DNA of 64,000 nucleotides from Rufibacter glacialis (GTDB taxonomy: Bacteria; Bacteroidota; Bacteroidia; Cytophagales; Hymenobacteraceae): NCBI RefSeq assembly GCF_008271745.1, contig NZ_VKKZ01000023.1, positions 62,001 through 126,000 of the forward strand. Direction: 5' to 3'. The notes beneath the pieces were generated by a model. It was given only the letters and a program-made list of their open reading frames with translations, was not told the DNA's origin and made no database searches. The translations under genes and the position numbers were made by a program. Numbering within the stretch: the stretch's first letter is position 1; every line of letters starts with the position of its first letter. This document shows, one piece after another, positions 31,795 to 40,857 of the stretch.

Positions 31795-33735
31795 TCAGTC
31801 TACATCGGTCCTGAACGGGGCGGCAGGAAGGCCTTCCTGGTTGTAGAGGTTGGCGCCTTCGGGGTTGTCTGCCCAGGCGTAGCGCACCGCTTCCGGAGAC
31901 GGAACGGCCTCGCTCCAGACCGTGACGGTGTTGCCTTTGATCTCGGCCTTGGCCCACACGAATTTCTTGTCAGGGCCGGCAATGGCGAAATGGCGCAGCG
32001 GTCCTCCTTTGGTCACCAACCCACTGCCGGTATTGGTGAAGGTCAGGATGATCTTCTGGCCGTCCTTCGTCATGCTCTGGAACGTGGGGCCAGACGAAAC
32101 TACTTTCTTGTCGCCGTAGGCTACTTTCTGGGCCGCCAAGGCCAACCTATGGCCCACATCTTTCTTGTTCAGCGGGTGGATGTCGTTCCATTCGCCAATG
32201 TCAATGGCCACGGCCATGCCGATGTTGGGCAAGGCCAGCGCCTTGGCCTGGGCCTCGCGCAAAAGGGCCCAGTTGCTCTGCGAAGGCTGGGGTTGGGCTT
32301 TCATGAAGTTAGCCAGCTGCACAAACAAAAACGGGAAATCGCCCTGGCCCCAGTTGCTTCGCCAATCCTGGATCAGGGCCGGGAACAGTTGACGGTATTC
32401 GGCCGCCCGGTCGGTATTGGATTCTCCCTGGAACCAGATCACACCTTTGATGGGATAGTTCTGCAGCGGCGCGATCATGCCGTTGTACAGCCCCACTGGT
32501 TTGAAGCGTACCGTGGGCTGCCCCGCCATGGGCGTCATGGAGGCACCCAGTTTATACTGCCAGTCGCCCTTCAGGTCTATGGTGTGGCCGCCGGCCGAAA
32601 GCGAATAAGGCTTGTCTTCCACAAATCCGCCCTGGCCCCCGTTGCTGATGATGCGCACCGTAAGAGTATTCTTGCCTTCTTTCAGCACCGGAGCGTGCAC
32701 GTCGTATCTTCTGGGGGGGAATTGGTAAGAGGTGGTGCCCACAAAGATCCCGTTCAGGAAAACGGAGTCAGCATCTACAATGGTGCCCAGGAGCAGTTTG
32801 GCGGGTTTGCCCACCATGGCAGCCGGTACCTCAAGGTCTTTCCTGAACCACACCACCCCGGTCACCGGGCCCATGGGTTGGTCAGACCAGTAGCCGGGTA
32901 CTTTCATAGTGGCCCAGTCAGTCGTAGACACCAGGGGGCTGTACCAGGGCAGGTTGGGCTGCTGGTATCCGGCATCTTTTTGCCGAAGTTGGGTATGCCA
33001 GGCTTTGCTTTGTTCGGCGCCGGTTTTCTCTATCTGGTCAATAAGGGCATGGTCTTTGAACCGCTGAGTCTCCTGGAAGTGGGCCGGAAACGCTTTAATG
33101 GTTTTCTCACTGACCCAGGCCTCAGCGGGGGAGCCGCCCACGGCAGAGAGGATCAACCCCATGGGTACCTGGTATTTGGCCTGCAGTTCCTTAGCAAAGA
33201 AATAGGCTACCGCCGAAAAAGGCAGCACCGAGGTAGGCGTGACAGCGGTCCAACTGCCGCCCTCCAGGTCTTTCCTAGGAGCCTGGAAGTCGTATTTCTG
33301 GGGAACCACGTAAAAACGGATCTGCGGGTGGTGCGCGGCGGCAATCTCCGCCTCATACAGGGGCCGCACCCGGGTCAAGGTGGTCTCCATGTTGGACTGG
33401 CCGGAGCAAACCCACACATCGCCCACCAGAATGTCTTGCAGGGTAATGGTGTTAAAGCCCTTGATGGTCATGGGGAAGGGCCCGCCCGCTTTCATGGCCG
33501 GAAGCTTCACCTGCCAATTCCCGGCGGTATCAGCTTGGGTCTGGTAATTCTTCCCCCGGAACGACACGGCCACTTTCTCTTTTTTTCCGGCCCAGCCCCA
33601 GATTTTGAGTTCCTGGTCGCGCTGCAGCACCATGCCGTTGCTGACCAACCTTGGCAGCCGCACCTGGGTAAGCCCGGGGAAGGAAAGAAGCACCAGCAGG
33701 AGAAAAACCAGGGTTCTGAGGAAAGCCATGCGCAT
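31795..33735 (-). CDS. Sialate O-acetylesterase
   Basis: 646 aa with a signal peptide (about 1-24). An SGNH esterase with nucleophile Ser114 in the motif VCSGQSNMETTL, GSPAEAW as oxyanion-hole region and a C-terminal DIHPLNK pair as Asp/His of the triad. A beta-sandwich domain like the sugar-binding domain of beta-galactosidase is inserted (about 270-420: VVWFRKDLEVPA, DADSVFLNGIFVG). The family removes O-acetyl groups from sialic acids, and many Bacteroidota members act on acetylated xylan or other glycans. It is periplasmic and transcribed alone; no sialic acid genes are nearby, so the substrate is open. An antisense frame of 683 codons on the plus strand is a shadow. Confidence 0.92.
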   Translation of the reverse strand: MRMAFLRTLVFLLLVLLSFPGLTQVRLPRLVSNGMVLQRDQELKIWGWAGKKEKVAVSFRGKNYQTQADTAGNWQVKLPAMKAGGPFPMTIKGFNTITLQDILVGDVWVCSGQSNMETTLTRVRPLYEAEIAAAHHPQIRFYVVPQKYDFQAPRKDLEGGSWTAVTPTSVLPFSAVAYFFAKELQAKYQVPMGLILSAVGGSPAEAWVSEKTIKAFPAHFQETQRFKDHALIDQIEKTGAEQSKAWHTQLRQKDAGYQQPNLPWYSPLVSTTDWATMKVPGYWSDQPMGPVTGVVWFRKDLEVPAAMVGKPAKLLLGTIVDADSVFLNGIFVGTTSYQFPPRRYDVHAPVLKEGKNTLTVRIISNGGQGGFVEDKPYSLSAGGHTIDLKGDWQYKLGASMTPMAGQPTVRFKPVGLYNGMIAPLQNYPIKGVIWFQGESNTDRAAEYRQLFPALIQDWRSNWGQGDFPFLFVQLANFMKAQPQPSQSNWALLREAQAKALALPNIGMAVAIDIGEWNDIHPLNKKDVGHRLALAAQKVAYGDKKVVSSGPTFQSMTKDGQKIILTFTNTGSGLVTKGGPLRHFAIAGPDKKFVWAKAEIKGNTVTVWSEAVPSPEAVRYAWADNPEGANLYNQEGLPAAPFRTDVD

Positions 33736-34056
33736 AGAATTGGTTCAAAACGGGTTAGGCACTTGTTTGGGTCCCTAATCTACTAAGATTCACTTACATT
33801 CCGGCTAGGGTTTCCTGGCTGTTTCGGCAAAATCTATCCTCAAAAAGGGCCTGCCTCTGGCCCCAAGGAAAAGGGTTTTCCTGTTTTAGCCTCGGTTTTG
33901 CCAAAAGAGCCCAAAAGGGCAATCCAATCAACTCCCGCCAGGCATAGACCAGAGACAGCCTGCTTTAAACCAAAAAGGGGCATTGTCTGTTGGTTTAGCA
34001 GGTGTTTGCGGAAAATGAGCCCGAAGACGGGAAATGGTATGCATGCCAACTAATTT
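33736..34056. other. Intergenic region without features
   Basis: 321 bp between the sialate esterase start and the TPR gene stop. No promoter consensus, hairpin or plausible gene was found. Confidence 0.4.
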
Positions 34057-34395
34057 TTACTCATCTTCGTAATCTAAACCCATCATCTTGTTGTAGGCTT
34101 GCTGCAACTCAGAGAAAGCGTGGAGCTGGCCTTGCTGGCGGCTCACCTGCATGCCTTTCTGGTACGCCTGACGGGCAAGTTCCGGCTCCTCTAGCTGCAG
34201 ATAGAGACTGGCCACGTGGTAGTAGGTACCTACATACTCTGGATGCTCCGCCAGCAGTTTCTCATAGAAAAACCGGGCTTGGGCCTGGTCTGTGGGGCGG
34301 TATTCCGTGGCAATGGCGTATAGCGTGAACGGATCGTTCGGGTCTTCCTCATAGAAGGCCAGGAGTTGCGTCAATCTGCTGTTGGTCGTTTCCAT
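34057..34395 (-). CDS. Small TPR protein
   Basis: 112 aa, soluble, made of two to three tetratricopeptide repeats (DPFTLYAIATEYRPTDQAQARFFYEKLLAEHPEYV, YYHVASLYLQLEEPELARQAYQKGMQVS) and a helical tail. It lies back to back with etfB (62 nt), so the two are divergent. It presumably mediates protein contacts; the function is unknown. Confidence 0.88.
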   Translation of the reverse strand: METTNSRLTQLLAFYEEDPNDPFTLYAIATEYRPTDQAQARFFYEKLLAEHPEYVGTYYHVASLYLQLEEPELARQAYQKGMQVSRQQGQLHAFSELQQAYNKMMGLDYEDE

Positions 34396-34457
34396 TTGAT
34401 GAATTATTCTTTTAAATTGCCCTCAAAATTAACTTAATTAAGCTAACCCTAAGTTAA

Positions 34458-35195
34458 ATGAAGATCTTAGTTTGCATTAGCAACGTTCCTGATACCACCA
34501 CCAAAATTACCTTTTCGCCTGATGGCAAAGCGTTTAACACGGCCGGTGTACAGTTTGTGATCAACCCCTATGATGAATATGCCCTTACCCGTGCCATTGA
34601 GCTGAAAGAAGCCCTGGGCGGATCCGTAACGGTATTGAACGTAGGCGAGGCCGACGCGGAACCCAACATCCGCAAAGCCTTGGCGATAGGGGCTGATGAC
34701 GCCATCAGAGTTAATTTGAAACCTACTGATGCTTTCCTGGTTTCCCAGCAGATAGCTCACTACGCCCAAGAAGGCGGTTATGACCTGATTTTGATGGGCC
34801 GTGAGTCAATTGACTACAACGGGTTCCAGGTGCACGGCATGGTAGGCGAACTATTAGGCATCCCAACCATAGCGCCGGCCATCAAACTGGACGTGAACGG
34901 TTCTACCGCCACCCTGGAGCGCGAGATTGAAGGCGGAAAAGAGATCATTGAGGCAACCCTGCCGTTGGTGGTGAGTGCCCAGCAGCCTATGTCTGAGCCC
35001 CGCATCCCTAACATGCGTGGTATCATGACCGCCCGTACCAAGCCCCTGAAAGTAGTGGAGCCGGTAGGGCAGGAGGCCAAGACCAGTGTGCAGAACTATG
35101 AGTTGCCGCCCGCCAAGTCAGGGGTGAAGATGATTGCGGCCGAGAATGCCGGTGACCTGATTAAATTATTACGCAACGAAGCTAAAGTTCTATAA
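34458..35195 (+). CDS. etfB: Electron transfer flavoprotein subunit beta
   Basis: 245 aa, the normal EtfB size. The N-terminal ETF domain is recognised by MKILVCISNVPDTTTKITF, NPYDEYALTRAIELKE, IGADDAIRV and DLILMGRESIDYNG, and by LGIPTIAP. EtfA and EtfB carry electrons from acyl-CoA and other dehydrogenases to the quinone pool through ETF:quinone oxidoreductase. The gene ends two bases before etfA, so the heterodimer subunits are cotranscribed. No acyl-CoA dehydrogenase gene is in this window. Confidence 0.96.
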   Translation: MKILVCISNVPDTTTKITFSPDGKAFNTAGVQFVINPYDEYALTRAIELKEALGGSVTVLNVGEADAEPNIRKALAIGADDAIRVNLKPTDAFLVSQQIAHYAQEGGYDLILMGRESIDYNGFQVHGMVGELLGIPTIAPAIKLDVNGSTATLEREIEGGKEIIEATLPLVVSAQQPMSEPRIPNMRGIMTARTKPLKVVEPVGQEAKTSVQNYELPPAKSGVKMIAAENAGDLIKLLRNEAKVL

Positions 35196-35197
35196 GC

Positions 35198-36172
35198 ATG
35201 TCAGTTTTAGTAGTGATAGAATGCGCGAACGGCGAAGTGAAGAAGTCTTCCCTGGAAGCAGCTTCGTACGGAAGCAAAGTAGCCGCCGCCCTGGGTACCT
35301 CGGCCACTGCCGTAGCCATTGGCAACGTGGAGGCCAATGCCCTTTCCAGCCTGGGGGAGCAAGGGATTACCAAAGTATTGTTAGACAATGACAGCCGTCT
35401 GCATGATTTTGTGGCCGCTGCTTACGTGAAAGTGATCGCCAAAGCCGCTGAGTCTGAAAACTCCGCGGTGATTGTGCTCTCCAACTCCAACATCGGCGCA
35501 GCCATAGGGTCGCGTCTGGCAGTGAAATTGGGCGCCAGCCTGGCCACCAACGTGGTGTCTCTGCCACAGATCAACGGTTCTTCGTTCACGGTTCGCCGCG
35601 GGGTCTTCTCCGGGAAGGCTTTCTCTGACGTGGAACTGACCTCAGATAAAAAAATAATCGCGGTTAAAAAGAACGCCCTGGACATTGACACCGCGGCCGG
35701 CGGAACGGCTACGGTAGAGAATTTCTCGGCAGATTTAGCTGACGCAGATTTCGCCACGGCGCCCAAAGAGACCATCCGGCAGTCTGGTGATATCCTGTTA
35801 ACCGAGGCAGATCTGGTGGTTTCTGGGGGGAGAGGCTTGAAAGGCCCTGAAAACTGGCATCTCATTGAGGATCTGGCCAAAGCGCTGGGTGCTGCCACGG
35901 CCTGCTCTAAGCCCGTAGCCGACATTGGTTGGCGGCCGCACCATGAGCACGTGGGCCAGACCGGCATCACCGTAAGCCCTAACCTGTACATAGCGGTGGG
36001 TATCTCTGGCGCTATCCAACACCTGGCCGGGGTTAACTCTTCTAAAGTAATTGTCGTTATCAATAAAGATCCGGAAGCACCCTTCTTCAAAGCCGCAGAT
36101 TACGGTATTGTAGGAGACGCCACTGAGGTTGTTCCAAAATTGATAGAAGCCGCCAAAGCTTTAGACAAATAA
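35198..36172 (+). CDS. etfA: Electron transfer flavoprotein subunit alpha
   Basis: 324 aa. The C-terminal FAD-binding domain is typical: VVSGGRGLKGPENWHLI, ATACSKPVADIGWRPHHEHVGQTG, LYIAVGISGAIQHLAG and VVINKDPEAPFFKAADYGIVGD. It is the partner of EtfB directly upstream (2-nt gap). Downstream follow a bifunctional nuclease-family gene and a nucleoside transporter on the same strand. Confidence 0.96.
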   Translation: MSVLVVIECANGEVKKSSLEAASYGSKVAAALGTSATAVAIGNVEANALSSLGEQGITKVLLDNDSRLHDFVAAAYVKVIAKAAESENSAVIVLSNSNIGAAIGSRLAVKLGASLATNVVSLPQINGSSFTVRRGVFSGKAFSDVELTSDKKIIAVKKNALDIDTAAGGTATVENFSADLADADFATAPKETIRQSGDILLTEADLVVSGGRGLKGPENWHLIEDLAKALGAATACSKPVADIGWRPHHEHVGQTGITVSPNLYIAVGISGAIQHLAGVNSSKVIVVINKDPEAPFFKAADYGIVGDATEVVPKLIEAAKALDK

Positions 36173-36181
36173 AGAGAAACT

Positions 36182-36796
36182 GTGAAGAAAATTGAGCTAG
36201 AGATTCTTGGTTTGTCGTCAAGCCAGTCGCAATCTGGATCGTTCGCCCTGGTATTGGGTGAGAAGGAAGGAAGCCGCCGATTGCCTATCATCATAGGTAT
36301 GTTTGAGGCGCAGTCCATTGCCATCCAGATTGAGAAGATTAACCCTACACGTCCGCTGACCCATGACTTGTTCAAGTCGTTTGCCCAGCAAATGGAAGTG
36401 AGCGTGCAGGAGATTATGATTTCGGATTTAAAAGAAGGGGTGTTTTTTTCCAAGATCGTCTGCACAGACGGAGAGAAGGAGTTTGAACTGGATGCCCGCC
36501 CTTCAGACGCCATTGCCATTGGGCTTCGGTTTGGGGTGCCCATCTACACCGTAGAGTCTGTTCTGTCTGAGGCCGGTATCATCTTGAGTGACCTGGAAGA
36601 AGACGAAGACGAGGAAGAAACCGACGAGATCCCCACCACCGCCGCCAGCGGTAGTTCCTCTGCTTCGGGCAGCAGCAAGAGCAACCTCAAAGAGATCTCT
36701 GTGGAGGAGCTGAACACCATGCTGAACGACGCCCTGGAGAAGGAAGACTACGAACGGGCCGCCAAAATCCGCGACGAATTGAACAAACGGAATTAA
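36182..36796 (+). CDS. Bifunctional nuclease family (DUF151) protein with UVR motif
   Basis: 204 aa, starting with GTG at 36182, only 9 nt after etfA. Residues 1-135 form a DUF151 domain (GSFALVLGEKEGSRRLPIIIG, HDLFKSFAQQME, ARPSDAIAIGLRFGVPIY). This is the 'bifunctional nuclease' family, named after plant proteins with DNase and RNase activity; activity in bacteria is less certain. A Glu/Asp-rich stretch and a Ser/Gly linker (about 138-168) lead to a UvrB/UvrC-type UVR motif (LNDALEKEDYERAAKIRDELNKR). It is followed by a terminator, so it ends the etf transcription unit. Confidence 0.9.
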   Translation: MKKIELEILGLSSSQSQSGSFALVLGEKEGSRRLPIIIGMFEAQSIAIQIEKINPTRPLTHDLFKSFAQQMEVSVQEIMISDLKEGVFFSKIVCTDGEKEFELDARPSDAIAIGLRFGVPIYTVESVLSEAGIILSDLEEDEDEEETDEIPTTAASGSSSASGSSKSNLKEISVEELNTMLNDALEKEDYERAAKIRDELNKRN

Positions 36797-36818
36797 GCTG
36801 AAATACGCATTGATAAAG

Positions 36819-36848
36819 AAAGTCTTGGGCCCTGCCCAAGACTTTTTC
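36819..36848 (+). terminator. Intrinsic terminator after DUF151
   Basis: AAAGTCTTGGGC pairs with GCCCAAGACTTT around a 3-nt loop and runs into TTTCTTTTT. Confidence 0.85.
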
Positions 36849-36892
36849 TTTTTGAGCAGAATTTGATTTAATTTTGACCATACTTCCATTCT

Positions 36893-38194
36893 ATGCTATC
36901 AGTTTTCCAAGGCTTCATTGGTTATTTTATCCTCATTGGAATTGCCATTCTTTTCTCCACCAACCGCAAAGCCATCAGCTGGAAACTGGTGGGGGTGGGA
37001 GTTCTCATCCAAATCATTTTCGGTATCCTGGTGACGGAAGTCCCCTTTGTGAAAGCCGGTTTTGAAGCGGTCAGCGAAGGTTTTGTTCGTCTGCTGAGCT
37101 TTGCTGATGCCGGAGCCGAATTCCTTTTCGGAGAGTTGGCCAAACCTAATTCACCTGCCGGAACTGGCTATATCTTCGCCTTTAAAGTATTGCCCACCAT
37201 TATTTTCTTTTCCACGGTGACCGCGGGCCTGTACTACATGGGTGTTCTGCAGAAAATAGTTTATGGCATTGCCTGGGTTATGTCAAAAGGAATGCGCCTT
37301 TCCGGTGCTGAAAGTTTATCGGCGGCTGGTAACATCTTCCTGGGCCAGACCGAGGCGCCGTTGCTGGTGCGTCCCTTCATCCAGAACATGACCCGCTCTG
37401 AGTTGATGTGTCTGATGACCGGAGGTATGGCTACGCTGGCTGGCGGAGTTTTAGCGGCGTATGTGGCTTTCCTGGGCGGGGATGACCCGGCCCAGCAGGC
37501 TATTTTTGCGGCCCACTTACTCACAGCCTCCATCATGAATGCCCCGGCGGGGATTGTGATGGCCAAGATTCTGGTGCCGGAGACGGAGGAAGATAAAATT
37601 AATACCAAGCTTCAGGTAAACAAGGAATCCCTGGGGGTGAACATCATTGACGCCATGTCTACCGGTGCAGCCGATGGGTTAAGGTTGGCTTTGAACGTGG
37701 GCGGGATGCTCTTGGCGTTCATTGCGGTAATTGCCTTGCTGAACTACCTGTTGATGAGCCTGGGAGGAGCCACTGGATTAAACCAAATCATTGTAGACTC
37801 TACCGGAGGCCGTTTTCAAGGTCTTAACTTCCAGTACCTTTTAGGGCAGGTGTTCAGGGTTTTTGCGTTTTTGATGGGTAGCCCTTGGCAAGACACCTTG
37901 CAGGTAGGTAGCCTTCTAGGCCAGAAAACGGCTATCAATGAGTTTGTGGCTTACCTTGACCTGGCCAAAATGAAAGAAGCAGGAACCTTGTCAGAAAAAT
38001 CTATTATTCTGGCTACTTATGCCTTGTGCGGGTTCTCAAATTTCAGTTCCATTGCCATCCAGATTGGGGGTATTGGCGGAATGGCTCCTACACAGCAAGG
38101 CAACTTGTCAAAACTGGGACTACGGGCGTTGTTGGGTGCTTCTATTGCCTGTATGATGACCGCCACCATTGCCGGTATCCTGTTTGAGCTATAA
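36893..38194 (+). CDS. NupC-type concentrative nucleoside transporter
   Basis: 433 aa, inner membrane, with about ten hydrophobic segments. The CNT family signatures are visible: GYIFAFKVLPTIIFFSTVTAGLYY, SLSAAGNIFLGQTEAPLLVRPFI, MTGGMATLAGGVLAAYVAFLGG, ASIMNAPAGIVMAKILVPE and CGFSNFSSIAIQIGGIGGMAP. It takes up nucleosides with protons or sodium. It is the next gene after the etfBA-DUF151 unit on the same strand but separated by a terminator, so it is likely a separate transcript. Confidence 0.95.
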   Translation: MLSVFQGFIGYFILIGIAILFSTNRKAISWKLVGVGVLIQIIFGILVTEVPFVKAGFEAVSEGFVRLLSFADAGAEFLFGELAKPNSPAGTGYIFAFKVLPTIIFFSTVTAGLYYMGVLQKIVYGIAWVMSKGMRLSGAESLSAAGNIFLGQTEAPLLVRPFIQNMTRSELMCLMTGGMATLAGGVLAAYVAFLGGDDPAQQAIFAAHLLTASIMNAPAGIVMAKILVPETEEDKINTKLQVNKESLGVNIIDAMSTGAADGLRLALNVGGMLLAFIAVIALLNYLLMSLGGATGLNQIIVDSTGGRFQGLNFQYLLGQVFRVFAFLMGSPWQDTLQVGSLLGQKTAINEFVAYLDLAKMKEAGTLSEKSIILATYALCGFSNFSSIAIQIGGIGGMAPTQQGNLSKLGLRALLGASIACMMTATIAGILFEL

Positions 38195-38207
38195 GAAGTA
38201 GAGTAAA

Positions 38208-38277
38208 TAAAATAAAAAGTCCCCGTTTTGGCGCTCTTTCTGAAAAGGAAGGCTCTAAACGGGGACCTTTTATTTTA
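38208..38277 (+). terminator. Intrinsic terminator after the nucleoside transporter
   Basis: A 20-bp stem AAAATAAAAAGTCCCCGTTT / AAACGGGGACCTTTTATTTT (one G-T pair), giving a U-rich tail. Confidence 0.8.
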
Positions 38278-38349
38278 TAGTCTTACTAGCTTATCGCCTT
38301 CAGGCACTAATCCCAATAAGCGGTTTGGTTTCTGTGGAAGGCTTAGGTT

Positions 38350-38406
38350 AAAAAAGAAGGGTAGTTTAAGGCATGTTTCATGAAAACACGACCTAAACTA
38401 CCCTTC
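38350..38406 (-). terminator. Terminator of the Mla-type ABC operon
   Basis: GAAGGGTAGTTTAAGG pairs with CCTAAACTACCCTTC (one-base bulge). The flanking A tract at 38350-38355 is a T tract on the minus strand. It lies 25 nt past the ABC ATPase gene. Confidence 0.75.
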
Positions 38407-38431
38407 ACGCTATAAGGCGGGTTCGTGTTAT

Positions 38432-39250
38432 TTACCGGTTGCGATTCTTGTCATCTTCTTGCCGTTGGCCTTCTTCCTGGCGCTCTTCTTCGGCGATCTC
38501 CTCTACTTTCTTGGCATCTCTCATGAGGCGGTTAGAGAAGATGAAGTCGTTGAGTTCTTTCACGTGCGTATCCATGATGGTGCTGCTGTGGCCCTCCCAG
38601 AGCTTTTTCCCTTTGTAGAGGAACATCACATTGTCGCCGTACTCCAGCACTGAGTTCATGTCATGGGTTACCACAATGGTGGTGATGTTATACTCTTCGG
38701 TGATTTCTTTGATGAGTTCATCAATGGTGATGGCGGTAAGAGGGTCCAGGCCGGAGTTGGGTTCATCGCAGAAAAGATAGGTGCAATGGGGGGCAATGGC
38801 CCGGGCAATACCCACCCGTTTCTTCATGCCGCCGCTCAACTCAGAGGGCATCTTGTTGCCGGCTTTCTCCAGGCCCACCCGCTTGAGACAGAACTCCACG
38901 CGTTCCTGGCGCTCCTGCCGGTCCATGTCGGTGAGCATTTTGAGGGGGAATTCCACGTTCTCGTTCACGGTCATGGAGTCAAACAGAGCACTACCCTGAA
39001 AGAGCATGCCTATCTTACGGCGGATTTCCTGCTTGATGTCCAGTTTGTTGTTGGCGAAGATGCGGCCGTCATAGGTGATGCTGCCAATGTCGGGCTTCAC
39101 CAGGCCCACAATGCATTTCAACAGCACGCTTTTACCGGTACCGCTGGCTCCCAGCAGCATGTTCATCTTGCCAGACTCAAAGTTGCCGCTGATCCCGTCC
39201 AGCACTTTGTTGCCGTTGAAGGTTTTATGGATGTTATGGATTTCTATCAT
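38432..39250 (-). CDS. Mla-type ABC transporter ATP-binding protein
   Basis: 272 aa. Walker A GASGTGKS (about 33-40), signature LSGGMKKRVGIARA, Walker B LFCDEPNSGLDP with the catalytic Glu, and the switch His in VVTHDMNSV. The sequence NKVLDGISGNFESGKMNMLLG and the neighbouring permease are those of the MlaF/Ttg2A group, which drives phospholipid (or sterol/hydrophobic) transport between membranes together with an MCE protein. The C-terminal tail is very acidic/basic and hydrophilic. The permease gene lies 41 nt upstream. No MCE (MlaD) gene is in this cluster and it may be elsewhere. Confidence 0.92.
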   Translation of the reverse strand: MIEIHNIHKTFNGNKVLDGISGNFESGKMNMLLGASGTGKSVLLKCIVGLVKPDIGSITYDGRIFANNKLDIKQEIRRKIGMLFQGSALFDSMTVNENVEFPLKMLTDMDRQERQERVEFCLKRVGLEKAGNKMPSELSGGMKKRVGIARAIAPHCTYLFCDEPNSGLDPLTAITIDELIKEITEEYNITTIVVTHDMNSVLEYGDNVMFLYKGKKLWEGHSSTIMDTHVKELNDFIFSNRLMRDAKKVEEIAEEERQEEGQRQEDDKNRNR

Positions 39251-39291
39251 GGTACTTCGCCACCCGGGTGGCCTTATTAAGCCTCAAAGAA

Positions 39292-40020
39292 TCAAAGCAG
39301 TAACTGGGCGCAGACAAAGTCAGCGATCAGGATGGCGATCACACTGTTGGTTACGGCGTTGGTGCTGGACCGGCCCACTTCCAACGCGCCCCCTTCCGTA
39401 AAATACCCCTGGTAGGAGGAGATAGTAGACACCAGAAAGGCAAACACCAAAGACTTGATCAAGGCGAAGGCGATGTTCCAGGGAATGAAATCAGATCTGA
39501 GCCCCATGATGTATTCCTCCCCAGACAAGGCGCCAGAGAAACTTCCCGCCAGGTATCCGCCTAAAATGGAAAGAAACATAGCCGTGACCACCAGCATGGG
39601 GAACACCAGCAGGGACGCCAGAATCTTGGGCAGCACCAGGTAAGAAGCCGAGTTGATCCCCATTACTTCCAGGGCATCTACCTGCTCAGTGATGCGCATG
39701 GTACCCAACCCACCCGCAATGCTGGAGCCTACCTTCCCCGCCAACACAATAGACGTAATGGTGGGGGCCAGCTCCAGAATGGTCATTTCCCGCACCATGA
39801 ACCCAATGGTGGAGCGCGGGATTAGGGCATTGGTGAGGTTATACGATATCTGCACACAGGTTACGGCCCCAATGAAGGTAGACACTACCGCCACAATAAA
39901 GATGGAGTCAATGCCTATCAGGATCGCCTCATCAATGGTCCGGTTAAAGACGATGCGGGGTGATTCACCCCTTCTGAGCAGACTGGACAAGAAGAGTATA
40001 AATGCGCCAAAGGTTTTCAT
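39292..40020 (-). CDS. Mla-type ABC transporter permease
   Basis: 242 aa, inner membrane, with about five membrane helices. The MlaE-family core is present: SIFIVAVVSTFIGAVTCVQISY, LELAPTITSIVLAGKVGSSIAGGLGTMRITEQVDALEVMGI and LVLPKILASLLVFPML. It pairs with the ATPase downstream (41-nt gap) to form an ABC importer/exporter of the phospholipid-trafficking type. The substrate is inferred from the family only. Confidence 0.92.
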   Translation of the reverse strand: MKTFGAFILFLSSLLRRGESPRIVFNRTIDEAILIGIDSIFIVAVVSTFIGAVTCVQISYNLTNALIPRSTIGFMVREMTILELAPTITSIVLAGKVGSSIAGGLGTMRITEQVDALEVMGINSASYLVLPKILASLLVFPMLVVTAMFLSILGGYLAGSFSGALSGEEYIMGLRSDFIPWNIAFALIKSLVFAFLVSTISSYQGYFTEGGALEVGRSSTNAVTNSVIAILIADFVCAQLLL

Positions 40021-40129
40021 GCATTAGGTGGGAAAGAAGCCCCTGCAAATTACCGCAGCAGGCGTTGTTTAGGCCATTCTTGGTTTCAAATGCCTATATT
40101 ACGTGGAAAAAAGAAAAAACATCATTTCC

Positions 40130-40837
40130 ATGCAAAAATATATAGTGGTGACGGGCGGCACCAAAGGTATAGGTCGGGCCATTGTAGACAAGTTCGCGGC
40201 CGAAGGCTTCCACATCATCACCTGCTCACGCCACCTCCCAGACCTGGATAAACTGAAACTGGACATTGAACAGGCCTATACCTTCTCCAAAGTATTTTAC
40301 CTGGCCGCCGATGTAAGCCAGGAGGGGGAGGTGCGCCGTTTTCTGGACTACATTAAAAGCCTGAAAGTGAAAGTAGACGTGCTGGTGAACAACGCCGGCT
40401 TCTTCGTTCCCGGGGAAATACACCAGGAAGACGACACGGTGCTGCGCCAGATGATCAACACCAACCTATACAGCGCCTATGATTTGACCAAAGGCCTGGT
40501 TACCGACATGATCAAGCGCCGCGACGGGCACATCTTCACCATCTGTTCTACCGCCAGCATTACGGCCTACACCAACGGGGGCTCTTACTGCATTGCCAAG
40601 CACGCGCTTTACGGTATGACCAGGGTACTACGCGAAGAGTTAAAACCCCACAACATCCGGGTAACCGCCGTGTTGCCAGGGGCCACGTATACCGCCAGCT
40701 GGGAAGGCGTGGACCTGCCCCAGGACCGCTTTATGAAATCAGAAGATGTGGCCTTCGCCATCTGGAACGCCCATTGCGTCTCCAAGCAGACGGTGATAGA
40801 GGAACTGCTGCTCCGTCCGCAGTTGGGGGATATTTAG
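40130..40837 (+). CDS. Short-chain dehydrogenase/reductase (SDR)
   Basis: 235 aa from ATG 40130; a GTG 27 nt upstream would put extra residues ahead of the conserved start. The Rossmann motif TGGTKGIGRAIV, NNAG in the middle and the catalytic Y-x-x-x-K (YCIAK, after a Ser in ICSTASI) are intact, as expected for a classical NAD(P)H-dependent SDR. The substrate is unknown. It is closely followed (20 nt) by a DUF695 gene on the same strand; the pairing does not reveal a pathway. Confidence 0.9.
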   Translation: MQKYIVVTGGTKGIGRAIVDKFAAEGFHIITCSRHLPDLDKLKLDIEQAYTFSKVFYLAADVSQEGEVRRFLDYIKSLKVKVDVLVNNAGFFVPGEIHQEDDTVLRQMINTNLYSAYDLTKGLVTDMIKRRDGHIFTICSTASITAYTNGGSYCIAKHALYGMTRVLREELKPHNIRVTAVLPGATYTASWEGVDLPQDRFMKSEDVAFAIWNAHCVSKQTVIEELLLRPQLGDI

Positions 40838-40857
40838 GCCAGTACCAAAAGAATAGT

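Noticed and set aside
31735-33786. 683-codon open frame on the plus strand
   Set aside because: It is antisense to the sialate O-acetylesterase, whose signal peptide and SGNH motifs are clear. The product has no recognisable family and arises from the GC-rich third position.
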